NCBI RefSeq assembly: GCF_022539665.2
Contig: NC_081340.1
Span: 4,402,001 to 4,466,000, forward strand
DNA length: 64,000 bases
Origin: Daphnia carinata
Taxonomy: Eukaryota; Arthropoda; Branchiopoda; Diplostraca; Daphniidae
Direction: 5' to 3'
Below the pieces are notes generated by a model. That model was given only the letters and a program-made list of their open reading frames with translations, did not search any database and was not told the DNA's origin. Each line of letters opens with the position of its first letter. Position 1 is the first letter of the stretch. The translations under genes and the position numbers were made by a program. Positions 46,200 to 58,678 of this stretch are shown here, piece by piece.

Positions 46200-49100
46200 G
46201 GATTGCAAAGATAAAAGGATACAGAAAAAGAAAGAAAAGAAAAAACGTTAATACGTAGCGCATACACACATATAGAGGCCGTCGTTATAAAGAAACAAGT
46301 TCAGTGGGCTCGTAATGTTAAAAAAAAGAAAATGTCCTGTTTTTCAGATGATGATGAGCTATTTTTTTTTTTGTCCTTCATGCCACAGTCCAAAAAGGAC
46401 GCTTGAATCGTTCCAGCATTTCTGACTAGGAGGGTCCGTTGTCATCATTTCAGCTTAGCGACAGTTGATGAACTGTGCCCAACCTTTATATATGAGACGC
46501 TCATTTTTCGTATAAGCTTTTCTTTCTTTTCTTTTTTTTTTTTTTTTTTTTTTTAACCCCCTACCCTCTACATTGTGTGTATAGCTGTCATCTTATTTCA
46601 TCGTTGTCATTACCGTCAACCGACTCTTTTAGATGTTGTCATCGCTGCGCAAAACGTGGAATTAAAAAAGAAAAATGGGTCCTCCACATTTAATTCGTGC
46701 ACATAAAAATGCGAAATCAACATAAACTTTCCAACTTCTTTTTTTTTTTTTTTCAGTAAAATTTTCGGGAGAATTCCAATGTTCCTACACCGTATGGCAT
46801 TGCGCTCCCCCCGGTTACACATTTAGTCGAGACGTGAAATGTTCTCGACATAGTTTACTTTGGTTCCCGGAAGGTCAAAAGAACAAGAGGAAGCAAAACA
46901 AAAAATAAATAAAATAAAAGGGGACGCGAATAAGTAGAAGATATAAAACGATGGGGTAGTAGGGGAGGAGAAAGAATAAAAATTGGTAGAAATAAAAAAA
47001 AAAAAAAAAAAGAGAGACACACACAGCAGATTTATACTACAAGAGAAATACGAGAATCAATACCAAGCGAGGGCAAAAACGAAAAGCTAAATATGGATAA
47101 GAAAGACAAGGGGGACACTCACGATTGCCAGCAAACCTTCTTATCATTATTTACTGATATCATAATGTATGTATTATACATTTTCATCTGGCTTAAAGTT
47201 CTATTTTTTTTTTTTTTTTTTCTTCTCGTGCAGGTGTGCCATTTTAAAATCGCGCCTCGTTTCCGCGTGCATTCGACGTTATCAACGACGTTGGCCATGA
47301 ACATGCGAATTCTAATTGCAAAGGTATTTAATTTCAAATAATAATTAAAAAAAAAGCTCTCACTTGAGACGAGTAGATCGCCTAATATCTACCCAGCGGT
47401 AGGATTGACGTGGAGTCACTGCCCCATGTGGTATGCATTTCGTTGTTGTAGACACGGTCTATTGAACGTCTCCGTATGTACGTGTGTATGCAGTTGATTG
47501 TAGTGCACCTCGTGTTTGTTGGCTCGCCGAAGAAAAGGAGTTTTGTGTTTATAAAAGAGCTGACTGGCAAAACATCGGTTGCCATGGTGAGCTTCGTTAC
47601 ACAACCCCTAACCATTGTAATAATACGTTCCCACGAAACTTCTCAGGTTCGTCAGAAAGTATTTTGAAAACATCAACAACAACAGCAAAAAAAGCTACAG
47701 GATAATATACAACGGGAGCGTGTTATGGAGGCAACGCAAAAACAGGTGGACCTGCATTTTTCGTAAGTAAAAACGTGTCCGGTTTTTTTGTTTGCCTTTT
47801 TTTTTTTCTTTTTTTTTTTAAGGAAAAACTTGATCTGCTTTTCCATACATAAAACAGTGTTTATGTGAATTGGATGTTTTACCGACGCCCTTCTTCTTTT
47901 TTTTTATAGGCTCTATGCTAATCCTGGTATATGTGCAGATGTTAGAGGGTGTTTAAGTATATGACGTACACAACAAACAAAAGTGTGTAGATGCAGGAAT
48001 GCCTAGGAAAGATATACATACTTTATGACATTATTGAGCCGCGAGGACCTGGGTGGAGTACTGGTGGGCTAGTCGATGAGAGAAGAGTAAAAAAAAAAAT
48101 AATAATAATAAAGGTAAGTTGAACACGAAATAACAGCACGCATTAATTTATGAATAACAAGAAACTCCAGTTGCCCACTAATCTCTTTTTGTCTTCTTTC
48201 ATCATCGGTTGAACGACCATTGGCTGAAATTTTCTCCTATTATTCTTAATTGATGTGCAGTAGACGTGGTTTGAAAAGTTAAGTACGGCCTTGTTTTGTT
48301 TTTTTTTGTTTTTTTTGTTTTTTTCTTATATCGCATTTCTATTGTTTTCGCATGACTTGGTTCGGTTGGCAATCAGAGACGGAACTTGTTAGTATCTACC
48401 TGATTACTTGGTAATCTCGGTGTCTTATACCTGTGCACGCAGTAGTTGATCAATGACAACTTGATCATCACATGATCTTCTTGGCCGTTCTTCGTGGGGA
48501 TTTATTCAGAAGATTGTAATCACGTCAATCTATAAAATCCTCTTTTCGATACGTGCAGCGCCGTCTCGCCAGGTTGCTCCCACACATTAGTGAAACGAGT
48601 CCAGGAGGACGTGTGTGCGTGTGTACGTGCTTGGCAAAATCGGATCGATGGGGCTGTCGGTGCTCTTCTAGATGGCGGGCTTACGTAATAGCCTGGATGT
48701 ACTTACTTTTCTCATTACTGTATTTCGATCGGGAAGAAAAGGGCCGGTACTTTTCATCAGCCTTTCGTTACAGATTCCGTTTTCTATATTGTAAAAATCT
48801 TGTCGATTTTCTCAATTGTCCTCTTTTTTTTTTTTTTTTTTTTTAGTTCAGCCAGCCAGAAAACAAATCGATTTGATTAATGGTCTGTATTGATTATCGA
48901 GTTTGACGATAGTTTGTAATGCATTTGCCATTGCTTAAAAATAGGTAAGCATTGTAACTGGACCTTGTCCTCTGAATATTTTCCATAAATGATATGTAAA
49001 ATTGACAAAGACTTCCATCCCTCCCTTGTGTGGACCTGCCTGCATGAGAATACATACGAGCAATATGGAAATCATGTAAGATTGGACACCCAGTTTGAAC

Positions 49101-50673
49101 AGTTGGATTTCAGCCCATGATGATGGGTATGTATTTCATAGAAGTGTGTGAGCACACACATGACCCAAGCCGTAAAGAGAAGCAACCATGTTTTCGGACG
49201 CCCGTGTTCAATTTCCTGGACGAGGGCACGTGTGTGTACATAGATTCACCCGCTGGTCACACAGGTCTATATGAAACCTCATTGTACGAACAGCAGCGTA
49301 CGCCCACGCCCTGGGATGGTCACTGCTGCTGAAGGGATGGCGAGAGAAGGAAAACAAAAAAAAAGTTTCTTGATAAAAACCTCTCCCCGTTGCGATTCAA
49401 TTATCGCTTCCCGGTTTGCCCACTCAGCTGCATGCTTTTCTCGTGTCGAATGGAACAGCAATTTGACATCGACCCGAGTTCGCGAACTGTCATGTGTCAC
49501 ATGCATGAACGGAAAGACAATCAAATGGAAAAAAAGGAACTTTTACCGTGAGTGCCAAAATTTGTCGGGACGGTGCAAACTTGTAAAATGGCATTTTTCA
49601 ACTAGGAATATATTCAATATTTGCTGTTGTCGAAGTACAGAGAGGAAATAATAGGATTGAAACTATGTTCGCGTTTTTCAGCAAAGTTTGGGCTAACTAT
49701 TTTGTTCGACGCTTGCAAAAGCAGTTGATGTCGTTTAAAAGACAGCAACAGACTGGCTGCAGAAATGATTGGCTTTGCATGTAGTCATTTTGTCGGCAGC
49801 CAGATGAGCTGTTTCCATCGTAAAAGTTGTTTCAACACACGAAAAAGCGAATATTAGGAACGAGTAAAGAACGGAAATAAGCACCTTTGAAATTCACTAT
49901 CGTTCCCTTCATTAAAAAGGCAAAAATTGAAGAGGAAATGGCTATTATCAAAAAGCCCGATTGAACGTTAGGAGGACGTTCAGGTCCATGTGAACGTACA
50001 TATCCGGATGCGGAATGGGGAAAAAAAATGCTGTGAGCTTCATCCAGTCGTTTTATTGATTTTTTTTTCCTTTATTACCCAATAATTTGATTACTGATAC
50101 ATTCTTCTCGGTTCGTCGTCATAAAGAAAATGGAAAGCTTTGAATTAAAGATGAATTGGGCGCCAATATAGGAAGAACTTCAGGGCTATCAATCTCAAGG
50201 GAAACCGTTACCCAACCAACCGGTGCTGCGTAATCAGTTTCCAGACGAAGCCAGTGGACAGCGAAAATCAATCACAAAATGTGTTGGTGATGCACAAAAC
50301 AACTTGTATTAACCCACGGCGTGTTTGACTTCAGTTAAATTCACCTGTTTGTTTTTTTTTCTACTTATAGGTATTGGTGCTCGAATCATAAAATGACGTT
50401 GCAAATTAACAATCGATAGTGTCAGCCATTACCTGGAAAAATTCGTACTTTGTTAAGTTGGCGGGACGAATGTAAATAAAAGCCATCTGCAGGTAAAAAT
50501 AACAATGTCTTGGAACCACTGCAAAGAATTTTCTAACAACTATTTCTTGTTTCCAACAACAGATGGCATGCGGACGCCGTTCGGCTAGACAGGGAGTTGA
50601 AGACCACTGAGCTCGGGTAGTTTGTTTTGTTATTAGAAAGAGAAAAAAATAGAAAAAAAAGGTAAAGGCAAAC
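40040..50673. other. 10.6-kb gene-free region of homopolymers and microsatellites
   Basis: No exon, tRNA or rRNA was recognised on either strand. All open frames here are short and mostly products of T/A, CA/GT or GA tracts. Notable tracts: A28 at 40120-40147, A31 at 46166-46196, G and C runs of 9-11 (40680, 40765, 42739, 43520), (AAGA)n near 42002-42028, and (AAAT)n at 41725-41741 and 43141-43160. The stretch 47350-50650 is less repetitive but I found no gene in it. Confidence 0.6.
40434..40508. repeat. (CA)n microsatellite
   Basis: About 36 near-perfect CA units, the longest dinucleotide array in the window, roughly 400 bp downstream of the TipE-like stop codon. Confidence 0.95.
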
Positions 50674-52815
50674 ATGGCCGACATCCATCAGCAGAATAGT
50701 CGGGAATCTTTCGAAAACAGCAACTACGGAACTAAAACGTCCATGACAGCATCTGGCCCTCGTATTGTCCAAATTGTCAAATCGGAAACGGGATTTGGAT
50801 TCAATGTGCGCGGACAGGTGAGCGAAGGCGGACAGCTTCGCTCCATCAATGGCCAGCTTTATGCACCTCTGCAGCATGTCAGCGCGGTCCTGAAAGGTGG
50901 TGCTGCAGATAAAGCAGGCATTCTAAAAGGCGACAGAATCCTGGAAGTGTAAGTTCTAAAGTAATGTCATGGTTTACTTATCTAATGATTAATCGATGAA
51001 CCTATTGTTATTGAACCAAACTAGTAATGGCTCCAGTGTCGAAGGATCAACTCATAAGCAAGTTGTTGACTTGATCAAGTCAGGTGGTGACGTTTTGTTG
51101 CTTACTGTCATCTCTGTGTCTTCAAAGGTGAGCTGTTGCACATTCTACATCACAAATGTATTCATGCTGATGTAATGTGTTGATTGAATTTCAGGAAGCT
51201 GAGCGCCTAGAGCCACATGAAGAAACCGCTGGCTACTCCTATATTGACTATTCAGAAAAGCGCTCCCTACCCATATCTATTCCAGATTACCGTCTAGCAG
51301 ACAAAAAGAATGACAAATATGTGGTGTTTGACATTTACATGGCTGGAAGGCACCTGACATCTCGTAGATACAGTGAGTTTGTTGACCTGCACAACAACCT
51401 CAAGAAGGAGTTCATTGGTTTCAACTTCCCCAAACTGCCCGGCAAATGGCCGTTCGCGTAAGTTTATTAGTTTGCAGTGCTTTCATTTCACGAAAACAAT
51501 ATAATACTGAAATTGTTGCCCAGGTTGAGTGAACAGCAGCTCGATGCTCGCCGCAGAGGGTTAGAACAGTACCTGGAGAAAGTGTGTGCAGTCCGTGTTA
51601 TTGCGGAAAGCGACATCGTACAAGAGTTTCTCACCGATTGCGATGACGATCAGGTAAGGCATAAAAATACAACATTACCCGCTAGACATATATCACGCGC
51701 TTCAGCACATCCCTATATTGATTTATATCTCTGAAACAGGATGGCCTCCAGAAAGTGGATTTAAAGGTTTTATTGCCGACTCACGAAGTGGTGTCGGTTA
51801 CAGTCTGCAAAACCTCGACCACACTCGATGTTTACAATGCAACCGTCGAAAAAATTTGTCTGGACAAGCAAAGCGTGCAGTATTTCGCACTTTTTGAAAT
51901 CGTCGAGTATAATTTTGGTCGGAAAACTTTCCATCCCACCCTTTATTTTTAATGTGTTTTTAACTTATTTTATTTTTTTATATCTTGTGGTTTGAAAAAA
52001 ATTCGTTTCGACAGAACGCAAGTTGCAGGTGCACGAAGTCCCTCATAACATTTACATCCAGAATTACAGCACGGCGTCGGCCACGTGTCTCGCTTTAAGA
52101 CGATGGCTCTTCTCGCCTCAGGTGGAGCTGCTACTGGCCCGTGACGATTTGATCTCGGCATATTTGTTCTGGCAAACGGTCGATGAAGTCAATCGCGGTC
52201 ATGTCGTGGCGGGCGAAAACCTCTACCAACTTAAAGCCATGCAGGACATTAATCGCCGCGCCGAGGTAGATATTGCCCATCGCGTACATTCTTTTTTATT
52301 CAAGTTTTTACAGGTTTTGAGAATAAATTTGTCGTTGTTATCGTACCCAGTATCTAGCCTTGGCTCGGCAGTCGCCCGGCTACGGTGAAGTGGTTTTTCC
52401 TCACTGCGGTTGTGATGCCCGTAAAGAAGGTCACGTCATCCCCTCTTTGGGATTCAACGCCTTTCGTCTTCAGGCGTGTAAAGAGGATGGATCCATACAG
52501 GTGAGTGAAAAGAATATTCCAACGACCTTATCATTTTATTTAAATTTGTATTTCGTAAAAGAAAGTAATTCTGGTTTTTTCCCTCCTTTTTTTTTTTTTT
52601 AAACATCTCAATACTAGAACCAAGTGATAGAATTCCGCTGGGAAACGATCTTGGCTTGGGAAGTGGATGACGAAGGAATGGCCTTTTGTCTGCAGTACCA
52701 CCGGCCGGACAAGTCACCGCGCTGGGTCCGCATCTTTACACCTTACTTTGTCTACATGTGCGACTGCTTCGATCGTGTCCAGGAAGAGCGCAAGTGGTCC
52801 GACCAAGCCATGTGA
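50674..52815 (+). CDS. SNX27: Sorting nexin 27 (PDZ-PX-FERM)
   Basis: Eight exons: 50674-50948, 51025-51127, 51195-51457, 51524-51653, 51740-51917, 52015-52265, 52351-52500 and 52618-52815. They total 1548 bp, or 515 aa. The PDZ domain spans residues of about 28-125, with the ligand loop GFGFNVRG and the SNX27-type insert before [16 protein letters not shown]. The PX domain spans about 150-255 and holds [13 protein letters not shown], which binds PI3P. The FERM-like module follows from about 260 to the end ([36 protein letters not shown]). The protein sits on early endosomes and couples PDZ-ligand cargo to retromer for recycling to the plasma membrane. The start is the first ATG of the frame (MADIHQQN). 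Exon 5 ends at a weak donor (TTTTG|GTCGGA), supported by phase and by [10 protein letters not shown] next. Confidence 0.95.
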
Positions 52816-54790
52816 AAAAAGGATTCGCAAGAAAGCAAAAACAAAAACGTGCCCAGTCCTTTGGACGTCAGATGGCTCTGCAGTTTGTTGCTAGTCAATC
52901 CGTTTGGAGGCAGTGCACCGAAGCAGCGAAGGATCTTCTTCAAAACACAACCGCCGCTCCGTCGATAGATGTCCCACCTCCTATCCTCTCTCTCAATCGT
53001 GATGTTTTTTGTTTTTTTTTCGTTTTTTTTTTCGCTTTCCTTCCTTGTTAACTCATTTCCCATACAATCCCAACACAAAACCGCACGTCTTTACGATCGC
53101 CGTTTGATTGTAAATAATGTACAGTCGTCTTCTTTTCTGTTTTTCTTCCTCACTTTCTTTGTTGTGTCGTTGTCGCTGACCTTTTTCGCTTGACGGATGA
53201 CTCGTCTGGCCGTCTGGCGGCTCGTTGCACGCAGATTAGGCAACTATATTTCCCTCCTTCTTTCGTTCTTCCTCTTTAACAGCGCACGTTACGAAAAAAA
53301 AAAAGACATACTCAGACGAAAAAGCTCTCCTTTTTTGAATCTTTCATTCGTGATTGTTAGCGATAGTTATCTGCCTTTATAGTGCAGACAGAAAAAAAAC
53401 GATGAAGGAAAATGTACCGTAGAGCCCCCCCCCCAACTCTTTGACTTCTGACCAAGAGAATTTACCCCCATTGCGTCGCAGCACTTCCCTTTTTTTTTGT
53501 GCGTTACACACACACACACACCTTTCGTTCGTTTTTGTTGTTATGATTGTGTTTATTGCGTCTCCATTTTGGCTTCTGGTCGATTACAATCCACATCATC
53601 CGGGAAAACATAAAGAAAAAAAAAACGAGAAGCTCTTGCATTCCAGAAGTCACATCGAAAAATCGCTGTCCACTATTTCATCCTTTTTTCTTTCTTTTTT
53701 TTATTTGTTCCATCATTAAAACCTTTTTTGGTGATGATTGTGAACGTGGGATGGTTGACAAAAGACGAAAAGAAAAATGAATTTTGTTACCACGTCCTGC
53801 ATACAAATTTTGTTAAATGTGTGTGTGTGCACAACACAATCGTGTACATTTTGTTTGTTTGTTTTTCAGCTAAGTGAATTTATTCAAATACGGCAAAGGA
53901 CAAAAAAAAACTCACTCCCTTTTGCTTCTTTGACCATTTTGGTCGACCATACTCTCCTTTTATTTGTCGCCATATAAAAGCGTATTCGATCCTCTCACTT
54001 ATTATATTCTCTTTTTTTGTGTGTGTGTCTGTTATTGCCTATGTTCCCCCTCCTGATCTACTTCTTTTCCCAACAATCAAATTCTTGTATTCTATTGTTG
54101 AAAAAAAAAAAAAAACAAACAAATTTGTGTCAATCTTTTGTTTTTTTCTTGAAATTTTTTTCAATTTTCATTTAGCTCTGCCTCGTCCTCTAGCCCCGGT
54201 CGGCAAACGGATGTGTATAACTGAAAATAAAGACATAAAATTGCAACGTGTCGTTTTTTTGCTTTGTTTTGTTTTTTTTATATCTGCTTTCAGTGCCAGG
54301 CTGCCAGCCCACAAACAGCTGTTTGAAACAAAATGGCGAAAGAGACATTCCTTAAAAGCGTGCGTGGTTAGAAGAGGATTCACATCAATAAGAGTCATAA
54401 AAAATATCTTTCCTTTTGATCCCTTCATTTACATAGTTTTCATCATTAGACGAGCATATAAAAGGAAGGGGCAACATTATCGGCCATCTTTGTTCTCGAC
54501 TTGCTAATCGGCCATTTTTTTTTTCGGCTGCTAGTGAGTCATTCGTTTCGGCATGCAGTCCGGTCGTGGGTCGGCTGAGCTGTTAGAGATCGTTTTTCTT
54601 TTTGTGTGTGTTTCATCGTCCACCACTCAACACATCCGAATTCATTTTTGACTGGAACATATTTATCCTTGTTTAGTGTTTGTCGTTCTGCGTGAGAAAA
54701 GTCATTGACACGAACAAAAAAAAAAAAAAAGTGAAAGTTAGTGAAGGTCCTGATCGCACACGAGATCCTGGTGGCCACGTGGACGGCCAA
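52816..54790. other. SNX27 3' region and upstream region of next gene
   Basis: This is the SNX27 3' UTR followed by low-complexity sequence. No gene was recognised. It contains a (CA)n tract at 53507-53521 and many T runs. Confidence 0.5.
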
Positions 54791-55987
54791 ATGCAATTAT
54801 TCCAACGTGGTCCATCTTCCCTCGTCCAGCAACCTACGGTACACTGCAAAGGTAGGAAAATGATTGCTTTTGTTTTGTCGTGATGATGAATGATTGTTGT
54901 TGGCACTGAAATCACGTTGGCTGATTTTTGTGAGTTTTGAGGCGCCATTTCTGGCAACAATTAAATCGAAGGGGGGGGGGGGGAAGAAAGAGAATGTTTT
55001 ATAGGCAAATGGAATGAAGGCAGCTCCAATTTCCTTTGGGCTGCTGTTGCACGTCACACAGAAAACAAAAACTTTTTCTTTTGAACGAGTCGGGAAATTT
55101 ATTGTAGCCGATCATGAGATGAAACAAGAACGAAAGGCCGTGAGCGTCATCAGACAAGATGGATGGTTTCCCAACTCGTTTTTTTTATGGGGGGGGGGGG
55201 TTATATTTTTTTAGGTTTTTTTTTCGAATTTGTTTTAGTTTCAAAAGTTATAAATAAATGAACACCCCTGAAATTGGGAACAGGTGGCCTGTTATGGAAA
55301 CAAAGTCCACGTTTGGTATTTTAAAATGCGTTTTTTTTTGTTTTGTTTTTTAGTCACCAAACGTGTGGACAAAAATGGAAAACTAAACACACTCAAAACA
55401 ATTTCTCATTTTCAACCTGTTTTTTTTTCTTATTTGAATTGAAGAATGGCGACGTAAAAATGTGTTGAATTCTCGAATTGTTTTTAAAAATCGTACGTCG
55501 GTTTACGTTGAGGCCTCTTGTTTTCTTTTCAAATGTTTGGATTTCTTTGATTTAACTACGTGTTTTTTTTCCACTAATGAGGGAGAGCGTCATTATTTTA
55601 GCCGTTTTTTTTTTCGGATAATCCGTTCAACACGATCACGTGAAGAGAATGAAACATTTGGTTTTTCCCTGGTTGAAGAGTTTATGCGTGACCTCGTATG
55701 CAAATCTCCTTATTTTTTGTTTTTCATTCATCGGAAGAATGTTCGATTCCAGTTTTTGTGTTTTTTTTTTTTTTTTTTTAAAGAACGACGACATCGGGTA
55801 GACAAAAGCCTTTCTCTCTGTCTCGGTAATCGGATTAGTCAGTAAGAACAAATTTGATACATATTAATGTGTCCCCATTTTCTCTGTCTGCCATCTTATT
55901 ATAGAGTCCTATCACTTGAATAATGAGCTCCGCAACATGTGCGCTTTTCTAATCGTCGCAGTTTTGGCCATGCACTGTTGCCTTCTC
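54791..55987 (+). CDS. Possible first two exons of a type II membrane or secreted protein
   Basis: Exon 1 can start at ATG 54791 and ends at 54851 with AAAG|GTAGGA. Exon 2 is 55905-55987 with a clean TATAG acceptor and a CTC|GTAAGA donor. The phases match, giving MQLFQRGPSSLVQQPTVHCK, then ESYHLNNELRN, then MCAFLIVAVLAMHCCLL, then an open phase-0 end. The hydrophobic segment could be a type II membrane anchor after 32 cytoplasmic residues. If translation starts at the in-frame ATG 55937 it would be a signal peptide. The exon-1 frame stays open upstream for over 100 bp, through an A run. No family is recognised. The rest of the gene would lie beyond the window, behind an intron of at least 8 kb. 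Confidence 0.35.
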
Positions 55988-56585
55988 GTAAGAATTTGTT
56001 CTTCCTTTTGAAATCGTTTTTTGTTTGAATGTTGATATTCTTTTTGGTTGGTCATCACGGGAATTTCATTCGATTGTTACGTAAGCGTTTGCGAGAAGAC
56101 TTTAGGGAATGAGCCGTCAGGGCCTAGGGCATTCCGTCAAACGCAAAACCCGTTTGAACTCGTGTGTCTTGTTAATGTTGGTCATTATCTTTTAAATATT
56201 TGATTTGCTTTTTGAAAAATCTCTTTTGATGAGTTTTCATTGGAATCGTGTTGTGTGGCAATTGTTTTATCGAAATTCGAATTTTTATTTTTAACTGAAA
56301 TTTTTCCCTTACCCCCGTCAAAATGGCCGTTTGAACAATAGCGAAAAATCAAGGCCGTTAAAGAGAGGAGGGTAGGTGATCAATAGTGATCTTCTTCCAT
56401 CCGTGGGATGGGTTCGAAAAAAAAAAGAAGAATCTTTTCAGGTGTGGCGCAAGAGATCCTCAACCGAGATGATCCCAACCCCACTGGGAGACAGTTCTCT
56501 ACAAAGGGTAGGGGAGTGAATAAATGACATCACAAGGCATTGGGGTAGGCGATTGTGTAAACCCCCCTCTTCTCTAAAACCCAGG

Positions 56586-56620
<35 letters not shown>

Positions 56621-58644
56621 AAGGGGTTTTCACACGCTCTCATTAATGGAACGCCATTTTGCATATGCATATGCGAGTAGATTGCGATACAAACCCCTTT
56701 AACTCTTTGCATATATAACGCATATGCACACACATGTTTAGGTGGTGGGGTGGGGGAGAGATGGAAGCTGAGGATTCTTTTCATTCCCCTTTTGTACAGC
56801 GTCGATGGGGGGAGATGCCTTTACGTAACCCTTTCTGGGGAGGTGGAGGGGGGATCTTATATTTCGACGTACACAGAGAAGGATGGTGACGACGCTTTAT
56901 CATATGCAAATCGGCTACTGAGGAGGAGAACTGCGCATGCATGTTGTGTGGGAATGCCGATGCAACCCTTTATATAATTTTTTTTTTTTTGGGCTTGTAA
57001 AACGTGGGAAATTGGGCCATCAGAGTTTGAGATAATGTTTAGGCTTTTGCATACGTGTAGATTGGAACCCCCTCTCCCTACATGAAGGATTGGGGAGGGG
57101 GATATTTTTTTTTTTCTTGGCTCCGTTTATGCAGATTGTTGTATAGCACCAATCAACAATGTTTGTGTGGGAATGTTTGTTGCTCGCATTTTGATTTTAT
57201 TTTGAGAGAGAGGGGGACGGGTGGGGATTCTGTGCGTCTAAGATTGCGGCGCTATTCAATTATTTGTAATGCCTATTAACGGGATACTGCATAAATAGAG
57301 GCGGGAGAGAATTGAATTTTCTATTTTTATTTTTAAAACATTTTCGATGAATTAAAAGGTTATCAATAATCCTTTTAATAGAAATCGATTATTTTTTATC
57401 ATTTTTTCTCTATTTTTTTTTTCTTTTCAATTTTCCATGAAAATAAAGGGCCAATGTGCGGGAGCTTTGAAGGGCGGGGTGCGCGTCTGCGCTGTCGTGT
57501 CCCGCAGGTTTTTTTTTCGAGGTTGGGGAGGGGAGCGTGGGTGGAGTCGGGCGAGCATTATTGGCCTAATACCACAGCTTCCTCGTTTTTTTTTGTTTTT
57601 TTTTAAAGCAACTATTTGAAGTTGCTTAATACAGATTACAGGAATCAATTAACATAGAAAAGGACTTGCCGAAATGTTCGTCTGTGTCGGGGGGGAGTTG
57701 TCAGATACGCGTTAAAAATCTGTTACCGGAAGGAATAGCCCTTGAGAAAAACTAATTTATTTTGAATGGAGATGATGATATGAGAGCGGGCACACGCATT
57801 CCCGTGATTGACGAGTTTTCAACTTGCGACGGCATGTTTTCAACGTCGTACTACGTTAGGAAAATGTTGTTGTGTTATTTTTTTTTATTTTTTTTTTTTA
57901 AGACGCCAAAAGGAGCCCGCATGCGCGCTCGGTTCACTGGCCTTTTTACGCTCTTGACAAACGTGTTGTGAAAAAAAAAAAAAAAAAAAATGCATATATC
58001 GGTTCAGCCAACCAAGAAATAGCAACACATAAATTGAAGTTGGGAAGGTAGATAAAAAAAAAAAAAATTAAAAAATAAAGACATGATGATGAATTATTCG
58101 AGTGCTCCGGCACATCTTGACGTTGAGCTTTCCATTATAAAACAGTGAGAGTGTAACGAGCCCGGATTTTATCATACGCGATATTTTTTTTTTTCCTCAC
58201 CGTGTCCCGACAAAATCAAACGTAATGTTATTTCTCGCAATCGGTAGCTCAACAACCGATTCGTAGTATTTCAAAACGAGCATCTCTTTTTTTTTTAATT
58301 CTATTTTCCTCCCACCCCAAAGGGAGGAAGGAGGGGGGGGGGAGAAAAACTTGTTTGATTTTTATTTTGCTCTTTGCTGACTCATTTGAATCATTTCCCA
58401 ATTGTTGTTGGTTCCTTGATTGTGTTATCAAACGCTTCCTCAAAGCTTTTTTTTTTCTACTCTGGATTTTCAATTAGAATTTAATTTTTTAGAAAATTTA
58501 ATTTTAAAAGCTTTAAGTCGAAACACACAAACACACACAAATGAAGCAGTTTGATCTGTGTGTGTGTGTACGCACGTAGAGAGAGAGAGAGAGAGTGGAA
58601 TTGGCCGGTAGGCATAATTATGAAAACGAGAAGAATCCCGCGGA

Positions 58645-58678
<34 letters not shown>

